Source: Corynebacterium pseudopelargi
GTDB lineage: Bacteria; Actinomycetota; Actinomycetes; Mycobacteriales; Mycobacteriaceae
Reading direction: 5' to 3'
DNA length: 64,000 bases
NCBI RefSeq assembly: GCF_003814005.1
Contig: NZ_CP033898.1
Coordinates: forward strand, 1,178,001 to 1,242,000
The notes below the pieces were generated by a model. That model saw only the letters and a program-made list of their open reading frames with translations, was not told the origin of the DNA and made no database searches. Of the stretch, positions 28,130 to 37,439 are shown in pieces. Position 1 is the stretch's first letter. Each line of letters opens with the position of its first letter. The position numbers and the translations under genes were made by a program.

Positions 28130-29401
28130 ATGACTGCACAAGCACAGGCATACGCTGATCAATTCTTAGAACTAGTGCAAGCCTCTCCAAGCTCCTATCA
28201 CGCAGCAGCAACTGGCATTGCACTATTGAAGGAAGCCGGCTTCGAGGCACAAGAGCAAGACAAGCCCTGGGCTTCAAAGCCCGGACGCTATTTTCTCCAC
28301 CGTGGCGGAGCGCTCATTGCCTGGGTAGTACCGGAGCACGCCGGGCCTACTACTCCTTTTCGTATCCTCGGATCACACACCGATTCACCTGGATTAAAGC
28401 TCAAAGTCCATGGCGATATTCAAGCTGAGGGCTGGCAACAAGCCGCAGTAGAAATCTACGGCGGCCCGATCCTCGCTTCGTGGTTCGATCGTGATTTGTG
28501 CCTTGCCGGAAGGATCGTGTTGCGCGATGGCAGCACCAAGCTTGTGCGCACAGATGCACTTTTGCGAGTACCACACCTTGCCATCCACCTCGACCCTGAG
28601 GCCAATAAAGAGCTCAAACTTGACCGACAGCGCCACATGCAGCCGGTGTTTTCCGTAGGCCAAACTGACCACAGCATCCTTGCAGAGGTGGCCCAGGCTG
28701 CCGGTGTCGAGGAGAAGCAGATTTTAAGCCATGATCTGATCACCTGCGATACTCAGCCTGGCCAGCGCATCGGCGCTGACCGCAATTTGATCGCTTCAGG
28801 CAGGCTCGATAACTTAGCCAGCTTCTTTCCTAACCTCGATGCGCTCATTGCGGCGGCTGATCAGCCTGGCGATGCCATCATGGTCGCTGCCGCCTTCGAT
28901 CACGAAGAAGTCGGCTCCCAAACCACCACCGGTGCAGCAGGGCCATTGCTCGGAGAGGTTTTAGAGCGCATCCTTTTTGGCCTTGGGGCAGACTTTGAGC
29001 AACAGCGACGCTCCTTTGCCGCGTCGAGCTGTGTATCGGCCGATGTTGCCCACGCGATTCATCCGAACTATTCGGACAAACACGACAAAGTGAATTTCCC
29101 AGCCATGGGCGAAGGCCCCGTGATTAAAAGCAATGCGGTGCAGCGCTACGCCACCGATGCGCAAACACAGGCCTTGTGGTTGCACGCATCTGAGAAGGCC
29201 AAGGTGGCATCACAGGTGTACGTGGGCAAAAACAGCGTCCCTTGCGGTCAGACCATCGGGCCGATCACGGCAACGCGCCTGGGCATCGACACCGTTGATG
29301 TGGGTATCCCGATTCTTTCCATGCACTCGGCAAGAGAGCTTGCGCACTGCCAGGATCTGCTGGCGTTTTCGCAGGTAGCACGAGCCTATCTGGTAGGTTA
29401 A
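28130..29401 (+). CDS. M18-family aminopeptidase
   Basis: 423 residues of the aspartyl/leucyl aminopeptidase I (M18) family, a cytoplasmic di-zinc exopeptidase. Metal-ligand motifs: GSHTDSPG near 82-89 (His, Asp), FDHEEVGSQTTTGA near 253-266 (bridging Asp/Glu pair), SADVAHAIHPNY near 303-314 and a C-terminal LSMHSARE (His). The start is ATG 28130, chosen over 28106 because of the -10 hexamer 7 nt upstream and the family N-terminus. trmI begins 6 bp after its stop, so the two are probably cotranscribed. Confidence 0.93.
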   Translation: MTAQAQAYADQFLELVQASPSSYHAAATGIALLKEAGFEAQEQDKPWASKPGRYFLHRGGALIAWVVPEHAGPTTPFRILGSHTDSPGLKLKVHGDIQAEGWQQAAVEIYGGPILASWFDRDLCLAGRIVLRDGSTKLVRTDALLRVPHLAIHLDPEANKELKLDRQRHMQPVFSVGQTDHSILAEVAQAAGVEEKQILSHDLITCDTQPGQRIGADRNLIASGRLDNLASFFPNLDALIAAADQPGDAIMVAAAFDHEEVGSQTTTGAAGPLLGEVLERILFGLGADFEQQRRSFAASSCVSADVAHAIHPNYSDKHDKVNFPAMGEGPVIKSNAVQRYATDAQTQALWLHASEKAKVASQVYVGKNSVPCGQTIGPITATRLGIDTVDVGIPILSMHSARELAHCQDLLAFSQVARAYLVG

Positions 29402-29407
29402 TCGCTC

Positions 29408-30244
29408 ATGGCTTATTCAGGACCTTTCCAACCCGGCGACCGCGTTCAGCTCACCGACCCAAAGCGTAGGCATGCCACCATCACGCTGCGCGAAGGCGAG
29501 CAATATTTCACCCACAAGGGCGCGATCCACCACGACGACATCATCGGCCAAGAAGAAGGCACCGTGGTGAAGTCCGAGCAGGGCTACGAGTACCTTTGTT
29601 TCCGCCACCTCTTGGTAGATCACGTGCTTTCTATGCCCCGTGGTGCGGCGGTGATTTATCCGAAGGACTCAGCACAGATTCTGGTGGAAGGTGATATCTT
29701 CCCCGGCGCGCGTGTGCTGGAGGCCGGCGCGGGTTCCGGTGCGCTTTCGATGATGCTGTTGCGAGCAGTCGGTACTGAAGGCGAGGTGTTTTCCTATGAG
29801 ATCCGCGAAGATCACCTGGAATTCGCCGAGAAGAACGTTGAGTGGTACTTCGAGGGCAAGCCGGAGAACTGGCACCCGAGGCTTGGCGATGTCAACGAGG
29901 TAACTCGCCAGGATCTCGATGGTCCGGTCGATAGGATCATCTTGGACATGCTCGCGCCTTGGGAGTGCCTCGATACTGCCTCGAAGCTTTTGCAGCCCGG
30001 TGGTGTGCTGATGACCTATGTGGCGACCGTGCCGCAGTTGATGAAGGTGATGGAAGGCATTCGCGAGCTGCAGTGCTTTACCGAGCCGCGCGCTTGGGAA
30101 TCGCTTGTTCGTGATTGGCGCGTAGAAGGGCTTGCCACGAGGCCTGAGCACCGTATGAATGCGCACACGGCTTTCCTTGTGTGGGCACGCAGGCTTGCCG
30201 ACGGCGTCACGCCTCCAAGGCCACAGCGTAAGGCTCGGCGCTAG
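29408..30244 (+). CDS. trmI: tRNA (adenine58-N1)-methyltransferase TrmI
   Basis: 278 residues. It methylates A58 in the T loop of tRNAs. An N-terminal beta domain (about 1-75; FQPGDRVQLTDPKRRH) is followed by a SAM-binding Rossmann domain with VLEAGAGSGALSMMLL at about 100-115 and DMLAPWECL near 180-188. It matches M. tuberculosis Rv2118c, also placed just upstream of the pupylation genes. It starts 6 bp after the peptidase gene with no separate promoter visible. Confidence 0.95.
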   Translation: MAYSGPFQPGDRVQLTDPKRRHATITLREGEQYFTHKGAIHHDDIIGQEEGTVVKSEQGYEYLCFRHLLVDHVLSMPRGAAVIYPKDSAQILVEGDIFPGARVLEAGAGSGALSMMLLRAVGTEGEVFSYEIREDHLEFAEKNVEWYFEGKPENWHPRLGDVNEVTRQDLDGPVDRIILDMLAPWECLDTASKLLQPGGVLMTYVATVPQLMKVMEGIRELQCFTEPRAWESLVRDWRVEGLATRPEHRMNAHTAFLVWARRLADGVTPPRPQRKARR

Positions 30245-30266
30245 TCCACCGAACCTTAAACAGTGT

Positions 30267-30289
30267 TCAAGTTAGGCATACATTAGAGT
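30267..30289 (+). promoter_or_regulatory. arc promoter with DtxR-like box
   Basis: TAGAGT (30284-30289) lies 7 nt before the arc ATG, indicating a leaderless start. The 19 nt at 30267-30285 match the DtxR/IdeR consensus at 13 positions, including an unbroken GTTAGGC. The box overlaps the -10 element, where a repressor would block transcription. Confidence 0.4.
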
Positions 30290-30296
30290 AATTCGC

Positions 30297-31886
30297 ATGG
30301 AACATTCCGGGGCAGAGGCAACAGGCGTTCAAGAGCTGAAGTCAGAGCTGGCGCGCGCAAATATGGCGCAAGCACGACTGTCTGAGCGCAATACCAAACT
30401 TGCCGAATTGCTCAAGGCCACTCGCGATAAGCTCCAGTTGCTTCAGCAGCAGCTCGAAGAGCTTGCCGAGCCGCCTTCGACCTACGGCATTCTTTTAGAG
30501 TGGCATAGCCGTGCGGGCACGGCGGAGGTATTTACCGCCAATAGGCGCATGCGCCTGCGGGTTTCACCCCAGGTAGAAGGTGCACAGCTCATCCCCGGTG
30601 TGCAGGTACGCCTGGGCGAGGCCAGCCAGGTGGTAGAGGTGTGCGGCTTTGTTCATACCGGCGAGCTGGCCACCTTGGTGGAAGATCTAGGAGATCGGCG
30701 CGTGCTTGTTGCCGACCACAACGGCGAAGAGCATGTTGTGGCACTTGCAGGCCCCCTTGGCACCGATGGCACCCGCCGTCCACGCGCTGGCGATACGCTG
30801 CTGGTTGATCTACGCGCTGGTTTTTGTTTCGAGGTCATCCCCAAAACCGAGGTGGCCAAGCTGGCGTTGGAAGAAATTCCCGATGTCACGTATCAGCACA
30901 TCGGCGGCCTGGATGCTCAAATCGAGCAGATCCAAGACGCAGTGGAACTGCCCTTTAGCCACCCGGAGCTCTACCGAGAATATTCTTTGCGCCCGCCTAA
31001 AGGCGTGTTGCTCTATGGCCCTCCCGGCTGTGGCAAGACATTGATTGCCAAGGCTGTTGCCCATTCGCTTTCTCAGCGCATTGGTGGTTCTGGTGCCAGC
31101 TACTTTATTAACGTCAAAGGCCCTGAGCTGCTGAATAAATTTGTGGGCGAAACGGAACGCCGGATTCGTTTGATCTTCGAACGCGCTCGGGAATTGGCAG
31201 AAGAAGGCCGCCCGGTGATTGTGTTCTTTGATGAGATGGAGTCCATCTTTAGAACCCGAGGCAGCGGCGTGAGCTCGGATATGGAAACCACGGTGGTGCC
31301 CCAATTGCTGGCTGAGCTCGACGGCGTTGAAAGCCTGAGCAATGTCATCGTCGTAGGCGCTACCAACCGCGAGGAATTGATCGATCCCGCAATTTTGCGC
31401 CCTGGCCGCCTCGACGTAAAAATTCGCGTCGAACGCCCCGATCAAGCAGCAGCCCGCGATATTTTAAGCAAGCACCTCGATCAGAGCATCCCAGTCGATG
31501 GAGCCTATGCCGATGATCTTCCGGGTCTTATCGAGCAAGTGGCCGCCTACCTTTTTGCCGATAACCCCTTCGTGCGCTTGCGTTTCGACGACGGACGCTG
31601 CCAAGTGCTGCACTATCGCGACTTCGCCTCTGGTGCGATGCTGGCCAATATCGTTGACCGCGCTAAGAAATCAGCCATTAAAGATCAGATCCGCGGGAGC
31701 AGCAGCGGTATCAGCTTTGAGCACCTCCGCGATGCCGTGGATGCGGAAAACCGAGAAAACGAAGACTTGCCCAATACCGCGAACCCTGAACAGTGGGGCA
31801 GGTTGCTTACTAAGGGCATGACTCGCGGCCGCAGAATCATTGCGGTTGATGTGCTCGCAGGAAAGGATCCTTGCTATGGCCAATAG
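30297..31886 (+). CDS. arc: Proteasome-type AAA ATPase ARC/Mpa
   Basis: 529 residues. Ring-forming unfoldase that binds pupylated proteins. Order: N-terminal coiled coil (about 10-60) that captures Pup, two OB domains (about 65-190), and an AAA module with Walker A GPPGCGKT at 241-248 and Walker [11 protein letters not shown] near 308-317. The C-terminus ends D-P-C-Y-G-Q; it lacks the G-Q-Y-L tail by which mycobacterial Mpa docks to the 20S proteasome, consistent with the missing prcBA genes. In corynebacteria ARC is known to disassemble pupylated targets such as ferritin. The stop overlaps the dop start by 11 bp. Confidence 0.95.
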   Translation: MEHSGAEATGVQELKSELARANMAQARLSERNTKLAELLKATRDKLQLLQQQLEELAEPPSTYGILLEWHSRAGTAEVFTANRRMRLRVSPQVEGAQLIPGVQVRLGEASQVVEVCGFVHTGELATLVEDLGDRRVLVADHNGEEHVVALAGPLGTDGTRRPRAGDTLLVDLRAGFCFEVIPKTEVAKLALEEIPDVTYQHIGGLDAQIEQIQDAVELPFSHPELYREYSLRPPKGVLLYGPPGCGKTLIAKAVAHSLSQRIGGSGASYFINVKGPELLNKFVGETERRIRLIFERARELAEEGRPVIVFFDEMESIFRTRGSGVSSDMETTVVPQLLAELDGVESLSNVIVVGATNREELIDPAILRPGRLDVKIRVERPDQAAARDILSKHLDQSIPVDGAYADDLPGLIEQVAAYLFADNPFVRLRFDDGRCQVLHYRDFASGAMLANIVDRAKKSAIKDQIRGSSSGISFEHLRDAVDAENRENEDLPNTANPEQWGRLLTKGMTRGRRIIAVDVLAGKDPCYGQ

Positions 31887-33399
31887 CGCTCGGGTAATCG
31901 GTGCAGAAACCGAGTACGGCATCGTCACCCCAACTCAGCCTGCGTTAAGCCCCATCGTGAGCTCCACGCATGCCGTGGTGGCTTATGCCTTGGCCCATAA
32001 CCGATCCCAGGTGGCGCCGCGTTGGGATTTCAGCGAAGAATCCCCGCTGAAAGATTCCCGCGGATTCGATCTTCGCCGCTATCACACCGTGCCAAGTATT
32101 GACCCGCATGCCATCGGCGTGGCCAATGCCATGTTGGGCAATGGTGGCCGTTTTTATGTCGACCACGCGCACCCAGAGTATTCGGCACCTGAGGTGACTT
32201 CTGCTGTTGACGCGGCTCGTTACGATGCCGCGGGTGATCTGTTTTTGCTTCAAGCAGCAGCGCTACTCAAAGACTATGAGGCCGAAGGCAAGTCCGTGCT
32301 GCAAGGCCACGATCCTTGTGGCGAGGTGAAGTTCTACAAAAACAACGTCGACGGAAAAGGCGCAAGTTATGGCGCCCATGAGAACTACTCCTATCACCGC
32401 AGCACGCCTTTTGATCAGCTTGCTGCCGCGTTGATTCCCTTCTTCGTGGCGCGCCAGGTGTTCATTGGCGCAGGGCGCATGGGTAAAGGGCCGCGTGGCG
32501 AGCGCCCAGGGTTTCAGATCTCTCAGCGTGCTGATTATATTGAGCAAGAAATTTCGCTTGAGACCACGATGAACCGCGGGATTATCAATACCCGCGATGA
32601 ATCCCACACCACCGAGGATTTTGCCAGGCTCCACGTGATTATCGGCGATGCCAACATGTCGCACACCTCGATGCTGTTGAAGTACGGCATGACCTCCTTG
32701 GTGCTCAACGCCATTGAACAAGGCGTGGACTTTAGCGATGTGCGCATGAACAATCCGGTAGCCGAGGTCACCGCCGTTTCTTATGACCCAAGCCTGCAAC
32801 ACCGCATTAGTTTGGCTGATGGCAGTACTAAGACGGCGCTGGAAATCCTGGATATCTACCGCCAGCGTGTGCAGGCCAGCAATGATGATGAAACGCTCGT
32901 GCTCAAGGTTTGGGATGAGGTGCGCCAAGCGCTTGAAGCTGGCCCCTTAGGCGCAGCGCATCTGCTTGATTGGTGCGCTAAGTATGCGCTGGTGCAAAAC
33001 TACATCGCCAGAGGCGTGGCAGAAGATGATCCGAAATTGGCGTTGATTGATCTGCAGTACGCCGATATTGATCCAGCAAAATCGCTCTACCACGCCCTCG
33101 TGCGCAAAAACAGGATGCGCACATTGTTTAGTACGGAGCAATTACAGCAGGCTGCGGCCCAACCACCGCAAAGCACCAGGGCGTGGATGCGGGGCAACGC
33201 CGTGGCGTATCTCGATGTGCAGGCGGCGTCGTGGGAAAGGCTCACCATTGGCAATACCACCGTGCGTATCGCCTCGCTTTTGCACCCCAATGCCCAAGAC
33301 TGCCAGGCGATTGATTTTCAGGCGCAACCAGATGCTCAGGCATTGCTTGAACTACGAGGTGTTGAAGCCGTAGAGCCTTCGGGTGAGCGACTACACTAA
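31876..33399 (+). CDS. dop: Pup deamidase/depupylase Dop
   Basis: 507 residues, a carboxylate-amine-ligase-fold protein. It converts the C-terminal Gln of Pup to Glu and also removes Pup from substrates. The N-terminal catalytic motif is [12 protein letters not shown] (residues 6-17). Nucleotide- and metal-binding stretches include the HPEYSAPEV region near 97-105 and [18 protein letters not shown] near 237-254. The start is ATG 31876, which overlaps the end of arc; the longer open frame from 31840 would add residues from an out-of-frame arc segment. Coupled translation with arc is likely. Confidence 0.95.
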   Translation: MANSARVIGAETEYGIVTPTQPALSPIVSSTHAVVAYALAHNRSQVAPRWDFSEESPLKDSRGFDLRRYHTVPSIDPHAIGVANAMLGNGGRFYVDHAHPEYSAPEVTSAVDAARYDAAGDLFLLQAAALLKDYEAEGKSVLQGHDPCGEVKFYKNNVDGKGASYGAHENYSYHRSTPFDQLAAALIPFFVARQVFIGAGRMGKGPRGERPGFQISQRADYIEQEISLETTMNRGIINTRDESHTTEDFARLHVIIGDANMSHTSMLLKYGMTSLVLNAIEQGVDFSDVRMNNPVAEVTAVSYDPSLQHRISLADGSTKTALEILDIYRQRVQASNDDETLVLKVWDEVRQALEAGPLGAAHLLDWCAKYALVQNYIARGVAEDDPKLALIDLQYADIDPAKSLYHALVRKNRMRTLFSTEQLQQAAAQPPQSTRAWMRGNAVAYLDVQAASWERLTIGNTTVRIASLLHPNAQDCQAIDFQAQPDAQALLELRGVEAVEPSGERLH

Positions 33400-33424
33400 G
33401 GCGAGCGAAGAAAGGAAGTAAAAT

Positions 33425-33610
33425 ATGGGCGGATCACAGGTATATTCCACCGGTGGCGGCAAGGACGAAGATTCATCGGTTGAGGCCCAAGCAGGCCAAG
33501 TGCAGATCAACACCGAAGGCGTTGATGATCTGCTCGACGAGATCGACGGCCTGCTAGAAAACAACGCCGAGGAGTTTGTTCGCTCCTATGTGCAAAAAGG
33601 TGGGCAATAA
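33425..33610 (+). CDS. pup: Prokaryotic ubiquitin-like protein Pup
   Basis: 61 residues, intrinsically disordered. The second half has a helix-forming segment ([20 protein letters not shown], about 33-52), which inserts into the ARC coiled coil, and the chain ends in G-G-Q. The Gln terminus means Dop must deamidate it before PafA can attach it to lysines. A GAAAGGA ribosome site precedes the ATG. It lies 25 bp after dop and only 3 bp before pafA. Confidence 0.97.
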   Translation: MGGSQVYSTGGGKDEDSSVEAQAGQVQINTEGVDDLLDEIDGLLENNAEEFVRSYVQKGGQ

Positions 33611-33613
33611 GCC

Positions 33614-35044
33614 ATGAGCCAGCAGGTATTCGCTCGGCGCGTCACCGGCGTAGAAACCGAATACGGCATCACCTGCGTGCACGATGGTGGGGGAAAACGC
33701 CTGCCCGCCGAAGAAATCGCGCGCTATATGTTTAGACCGGTCGTGGATACGTGGTCGAGCTCCAATGTGTTTTTAGAAAATGGTGCTCGTCTTTACCTCG
33801 ACGTGGGAAGCCACCCCGAAGTCGCGACCGCCGAATGCGACACCCTCGCTGGCCTTATTGCCCAAGAACGCGCCGGGGATCGTATCGTGAACGATCTAGC
33901 GGCAAAAGCAGAAGCCAAACTCGCCAACGAGTCCATCGGCGGCAGGGTGTATCTGCTCAAAAATAACCTCGACTCTTTTGGCAACTCCTATGGCTGCCAT
34001 GAAAATTATCTGGTTGGCCGCTCGGCGGTATTAAAAACCCTCGGCCAGCAACTGCTGCCTTTTCTAATTACCCGCCAGCTCATTTGCGGTGCAGGCAGCA
34101 TTCAAGATGGCCGCTTCCAAATCTCTCAGCGCGCCGATCATGTGTGGGAGGGCGTTTCTAGTGCCACCACGCGCTCTCGTCCGATTATTAATACCCGCGA
34201 TGAACCGCACGCGGATTCTCATCGTTTCCGCCGGCTGCACGTGATCGTGGGTGATTCCAATATGTCGGAAACGTCCATGGCACTGAAGGTGGGTGCCACC
34301 CAGCTTGTGCTGGAGATGATTGAAGCCGGTATCGCTTTGCCGGTGCAAGCCCTGGCACAGGAGATGCAAGCGATCCGCGATATTAGCCGCGATACAACCG
34401 GGGCAGTGGCGGTACAGCTCTCGGATGGATCCCAGCTCAGCGCATTAGCAATCCAGCGTCGTTATTGCCACGCCGCCCACGATTGGCTCGAACAGCGCCC
34501 CGATGAGGGCACCCCTACCGAGCAGATGCGCAAGGTCGTCGCGTTGTGGGCCAAGGTGCTCGATGCGATTGAGGCCGGCGATCTCGATGCGATCAGCACC
34601 GAGGTGGATTGGGCCATCAAGTTGAAGCTATTGCGGCAATTCCAGCAGCGCCTTGGCCTTGAGCCGGAAGATTTTAGCCATCCCAAGCTCCAGCAGATCG
34701 ACCTGGCCTATCACGATATTCGCCCTGGCCGCGGACTTTTCCTTGCACTTGAAGCCAAAGGGGCGCTGGCGCGTTGGATCGATGACGCAGCAATTGAGCG
34801 CGCCATGACTACGCCGCCAAGCACCACCCGCGCGGCACTTCGCGGGGCGTTTCTTAGCCAGGCCCAGGAACTTTCTGCCCCGGTTGCTTGCGATTGGCTC
34901 AGGCTCAAGGTGCTCAGGCCAGAGCCACAGATTGTCGAGCTCTCGGATCCTTTGCAAGCCCACAGCGATCAGGTAGCAAGCCTGCTGGAATATATGCGCA
35001 CCCATCACGGATCAAAGGCCGAAGATGGCAGCCAAGCACACTAG
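33614..35044 (+). CDS. pafA: Pup-protein ligase PafA
   Basis: 476 residues, paralogue of Dop. It forms the isopeptide bond between the gamma-carboxylate of Pup's C-terminal Glu and substrate lysines, using ATP. Catalytic motif VTGVETEYGITC at about 10-21; HPEVATAECDT near 68-78 and NTRDEPHADSHRFRRLHVI near 193-211 follow the family. No Dop-type insertion follows the ETEYGI motif, which separates it from Dop. In mycobacteria the proteasome genes prcB-prcA lie before pafA; here pup and pafA are directly adjacent. It overlaps pafB by 20 bp. Confidence 0.96.
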   Translation: MSQQVFARRVTGVETEYGITCVHDGGGKRLPAEEIARYMFRPVVDTWSSSNVFLENGARLYLDVGSHPEVATAECDTLAGLIAQERAGDRIVNDLAAKAEAKLANESIGGRVYLLKNNLDSFGNSYGCHENYLVGRSAVLKTLGQQLLPFLITRQLICGAGSIQDGRFQISQRADHVWEGVSSATTRSRPIINTRDEPHADSHRFRRLHVIVGDSNMSETSMALKVGATQLVLEMIEAGIALPVQALAQEMQAIRDISRDTTGAVAVQLSDGSQLSALAIQRRYCHAAHDWLEQRPDEGTPTEQMRKVVALWAKVLDAIEAGDLDAISTEVDWAIKLKLLRQFQQRLGLEPEDFSHPKLQQIDLAYHDIRPGRGLFLALEAKGALARWIDDAAIERAMTTPPSTTRAALRGAFLSQAQELSAPVACDWLRLKVLRPEPQIVELSDPLQAHSDQVASLLEYMRTHHGSKAEDGSQAH

Positions 35045-36014
35045 CGCCAAGGCCAAAAATCAGGCGGTGGCCGAGCGCGTGCTCAACCTTTTGGCCACCT
35101 TGGACCATCACGCCAAACACCAGGGTGGGCCGGTGGATTCCACCTGGTTGATCGAGCGGCTGCCGGTGTATCAGCAGCAGCAAGATCCCGCCCGCAGGTT
35201 GTATTTGGATGTGTTGCTGCTGATTAAAGCTGGTGCTCCGATCGAGGTGTTAAGCGAATCCGGCAGGGCGCATCAATACCGGCTCAACGATGCCGATGTC
35301 CACGGCGAGGCCATTGCCTTTAGCCGCGAAGAAGCCCAGGTGATCGCCCTTGCTGCAAAGCTAGGGACCGGTACCCATATCGCTGCATTATCGCGTGCCG
35401 GCTGGACCAAGATTGCCGCAGCCCAGGAGCATTTAACCCAAGCAAGTCCCTTGCAGGCTTTTGGCGACGATGCTGCCATTAGTGGCGAGGATTATGAGCG
35501 GATCTTGCAGGCGTTTAGCAAAGATAGCGCGTTGAGTTTTCTCTACCGACGCAATCCCAACGACCCAGCCGTTGAAAGAACCTTGGAGCCTTGGCACATC
35601 ATCGCGGTAAAAGATCGCCACTATTTGGTGGGCTTTGATCTTGATAGGCAGGCCCCCAGGAGTTTCCGCATGACTCGGATAAGCCAGGTGCGTCGAAAAG
35701 CTCAAAGCAGAACACACCCGGTGCCAAGCAGGCAGGAAGCCGCCCAAATCTTGCAAAGCCTCCTGCGCCAGCAACGAAGCACCACCACCGCGTATTTTCG
35801 CTCCACTACCTCCAACGCTTTAAGCGAGAAAGCCCTGCGCGAAGACGGGTTATTCAAGCTTGTCGACGCCGACCGTGATGAACTTATCCGCCAAGCAGCA
35901 GCGCTGGCGCCCGAAGTGGTCATTGTTAAGCCAGAAGACGTGCGCCAAGAAGTCATCGCACTGCTAAGAAGTGCTTACCAAAATCACAGCCAACTGCAAG
36001 GGGAGCAGCCATGA
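35025..36014 (+). CDS. pafB: WYL-domain transcriptional activator PafB
   Basis: 329 residues: an N-terminal winged-helix region (about 10-80), then a WYL domain (about 175-260; EPWHIIAVKDRHYLVGFD near 187-204) and a WCX C-terminal extension. In mycobacteria PafB and PafC form the complex that activates the RecA/LexA-independent DNA-damage response, with the WYL domain sensing single-stranded DNA. The gene overlaps pafA by 20 bp and pafC by an ATGA, so all three are translationally coupled. Confidence 0.93.
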   Translation: MAAKHTSAKAKNQAVAERVLNLLATLDHHAKHQGGPVDSTWLIERLPVYQQQQDPARRLYLDVLLLIKAGAPIEVLSESGRAHQYRLNDADVHGEAIAFSREEAQVIALAAKLGTGTHIAALSRAGWTKIAAAQEHLTQASPLQAFGDDAAISGEDYERILQAFSKDSALSFLYRRNPNDPAVERTLEPWHIIAVKDRHYLVGFDLDRQAPRSFRMTRISQVRRKAQSRTHPVPSRQEAAQILQSLLRQQRSTTTAYFRSTTSNALSEKALREDGLFKLVDADRDELIRQAAALAPEVVIVKPEDVRQEVIALLRSAYQNHSQLQGEQP

Positions 36015-36985
36015 CCTCGCCGCAATCAACGCACCGCTCTGGCAAATTGGCGGATCTCGTGCGCGTGCTGAACCTCGTGCAGTATTGGCAGCAGCACCCC
36101 GGTGTGGCTTTAAGTACTGCCGCTGCTGATTTAGGCGTGGATATAGCCCAGCTCAAAGAGGATAGCTACCTGCTTACTACCTGTGGGTTTGGCCAATATC
36201 CGGATGAGCTTTTTGATCTGAAGGTGGAAAACCGTGGGGTAGAGGTGATCAATGATCTCGGTCTGAATACCCCCTTGCGGCTGACCTCGCTTGAGGCTGG
36301 ATCTTTGCTCTTGGCCTTGCAAACCCTGCAGCAGATGCCCGGCATGGCCCCGAGCGAGGTGGTCCAGTCGGTCTCGGAAAAGCTGCGGCGCTACTTAGGC
36401 AATGCCGATGCGGGCTTTGATATCTCTGCCCTGGATCAACCGCTGGAAAATAATGACGTGCTCGCTGCGATTAATCAGGCGCTTGAGCAAAAACGTCAAC
36501 TGAGCTTCCAGTATCAAAACGCCATTGGGAACATCAAACAGCACCAGGTCAGCGTGGCAGCAGTGTTGAGCGCCAAAGGTGCCACCTATATCAAGGCCTA
36601 TGTGGCAGATGCCGGCACGCACCTGACATTTCGTACCGATAGGATGCACGAGGTTGCGCTCAGCGATGCCAAAGCCACCCCGCATCTGAGCTTGGAAAGC
36701 GCACGTTTTGCCCCTGAAGATCCCTTCGGGTTGCAGGCAGTGCAGCAGCGCGCCGAGTTGAGTGTGTTGCCGGAGGCTGCGTGGATCTTGGATCAGATCG
36801 AGACGATCGATGTGAGCTACGAAGACCTCATTCACATCACCGTGCCGGTGGCTTCGGCGGAGTGGTTGGAGCGTTTTGTGTTGAGTAATGCCGACCGTGC
36901 GTGGGTTGAATCTCCGACACAGCTTGGCCAATCGCTTGCCCAACGCGCGCTCGATGGGCTCAACGCGTATGATGAACAACCATAA
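36011..36985 (+). CDS. pafC: WYL-domain transcriptional activator PafC
   Basis: 324 residues, paralogue and partner of PafB. N-terminal helix-turn-helix segment (KLADLVRVLNLVQYWQQHPG near 13-32, then ALSTAAADLGVDIAQLKED near 34-52), central WYL domain (about 145-220; KRQLSFQYQN near 161-170) and C-terminal WCX region. ATG 36011 overlaps the pafB stop (ATGA). A hairpin starts at its own stop codon. Confidence 0.92.
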   Translation: MTSPQSTHRSGKLADLVRVLNLVQYWQQHPGVALSTAAADLGVDIAQLKEDSYLLTTCGFGQYPDELFDLKVENRGVEVINDLGLNTPLRLTSLEAGSLLLALQTLQQMPGMAPSEVVQSVSEKLRRYLGNADAGFDISALDQPLENNDVLAAINQALEQKRQLSFQYQNAIGNIKQHQVSVAAVLSAKGATYIKAYVADAGTHLTFRTDRMHEVALSDAKATPHLSLESARFAPEDPFGLQAVQQRAELSVLPEAAWILDQIETIDVSYEDLIHITVPVASAEWLERFVLSNADRAWVESPTQLGQSLAQRALDGLNAYDEQP

Positions 36986-37006
36986 ACGCGCCAAAAAAGG
37001 TGCGTT
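36985..37006 (+). terminator. Hairpin at the end of pafC
   Basis: AACGCGCC / GGTGCGTT (8 bp with one G-U) with an A6 loop, starting at the last base of the stop codon. No T run follows, so termination would be weak; it may only stabilise the upstream mRNA. Confidence 0.4.
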
Positions 37007-37051
37007 GTAGCAACAACGTCGATCTGCACTCAAGGCAGAAAGGAAGCCGGC

Positions 37052-37324
37052 ATGTCAATCGGCCCCATGGAAATTGCGATTATCGTCTTGCTCTTTGTGC
37101 TCCTCTTCGGCGCAAAGAAGCTGCCCGATGCAGCACGTTCGATTGGCCGCTCGGCCCGCATCTTCAAGTCGGAGATGAAGGAAATGAGCAACGACGACGA
37201 GCGCTATGAGGCACAACAGCGCCAAATCGATGCCCCCGCTCCCAGCCAGCAGCAGCCCCAGGTGCAGCCTCCTCAGGCACAACAGGTGCAACAGCCCCAG
37301 AATCAGCACCCTTACCAGCAATAA
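37052..37324 (+). CDS. tatA: Twin-arginine translocase subunit TatA
   Basis: 90 residues. Short N-terminal membrane segment (about 5-20), the hinge F-G-A-K-K-L-P-D at 19-26 and an amphipathic helix (about 24-45): the standard TatA build. The last third is a disordered Gln/Pro tail ([19 protein letters not shown]). TatA oligomers form the passage for folded Tat substrates, with TatC as receptor. It has a clear GAAAGGA ribosome site. A strong hairpin separates it from tatC, 115 bp downstream. Confidence 0.96.
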   Translation: MSIGPMEIAIIVLLFVLLFGAKKLPDAARSIGRSARIFKSEMKEMSNDDERYEAQQRQIDAPAPSQQQPQVQPPQAQQVQQPQNQHPYQQ

Positions 37325-37334
37325 GAATCACCGC

Positions 37335-37370
37335 AGCGCCTACGTAGCAACACTTGCTACGTAGTGCGCT
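37335..37370 (+). other. Strong hairpin in the tatA-tatC gap
   Basis: CTACGTAGCAA (37340-37350) pairs perfectly with TTGCTACGTAG (37354-37364) around a 3-nt loop, and AGCGC/GCGCT extends the stem past a single bulged T: 16 bp in total. No poly-T follows (CTTGGGC). It starts 11 nt after the tatA stop and could stabilise tatA mRNA or partly terminate, lowering tatC output relative to tatA. Confidence 0.65.
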
Positions 37371-37439
37371 CTTGGGCTGCCCGCCATCAGCACGAGCGAT
37401 GGCGAGGAGCTTTTTGCAACAGCAACGCGAAAAGAGAAG

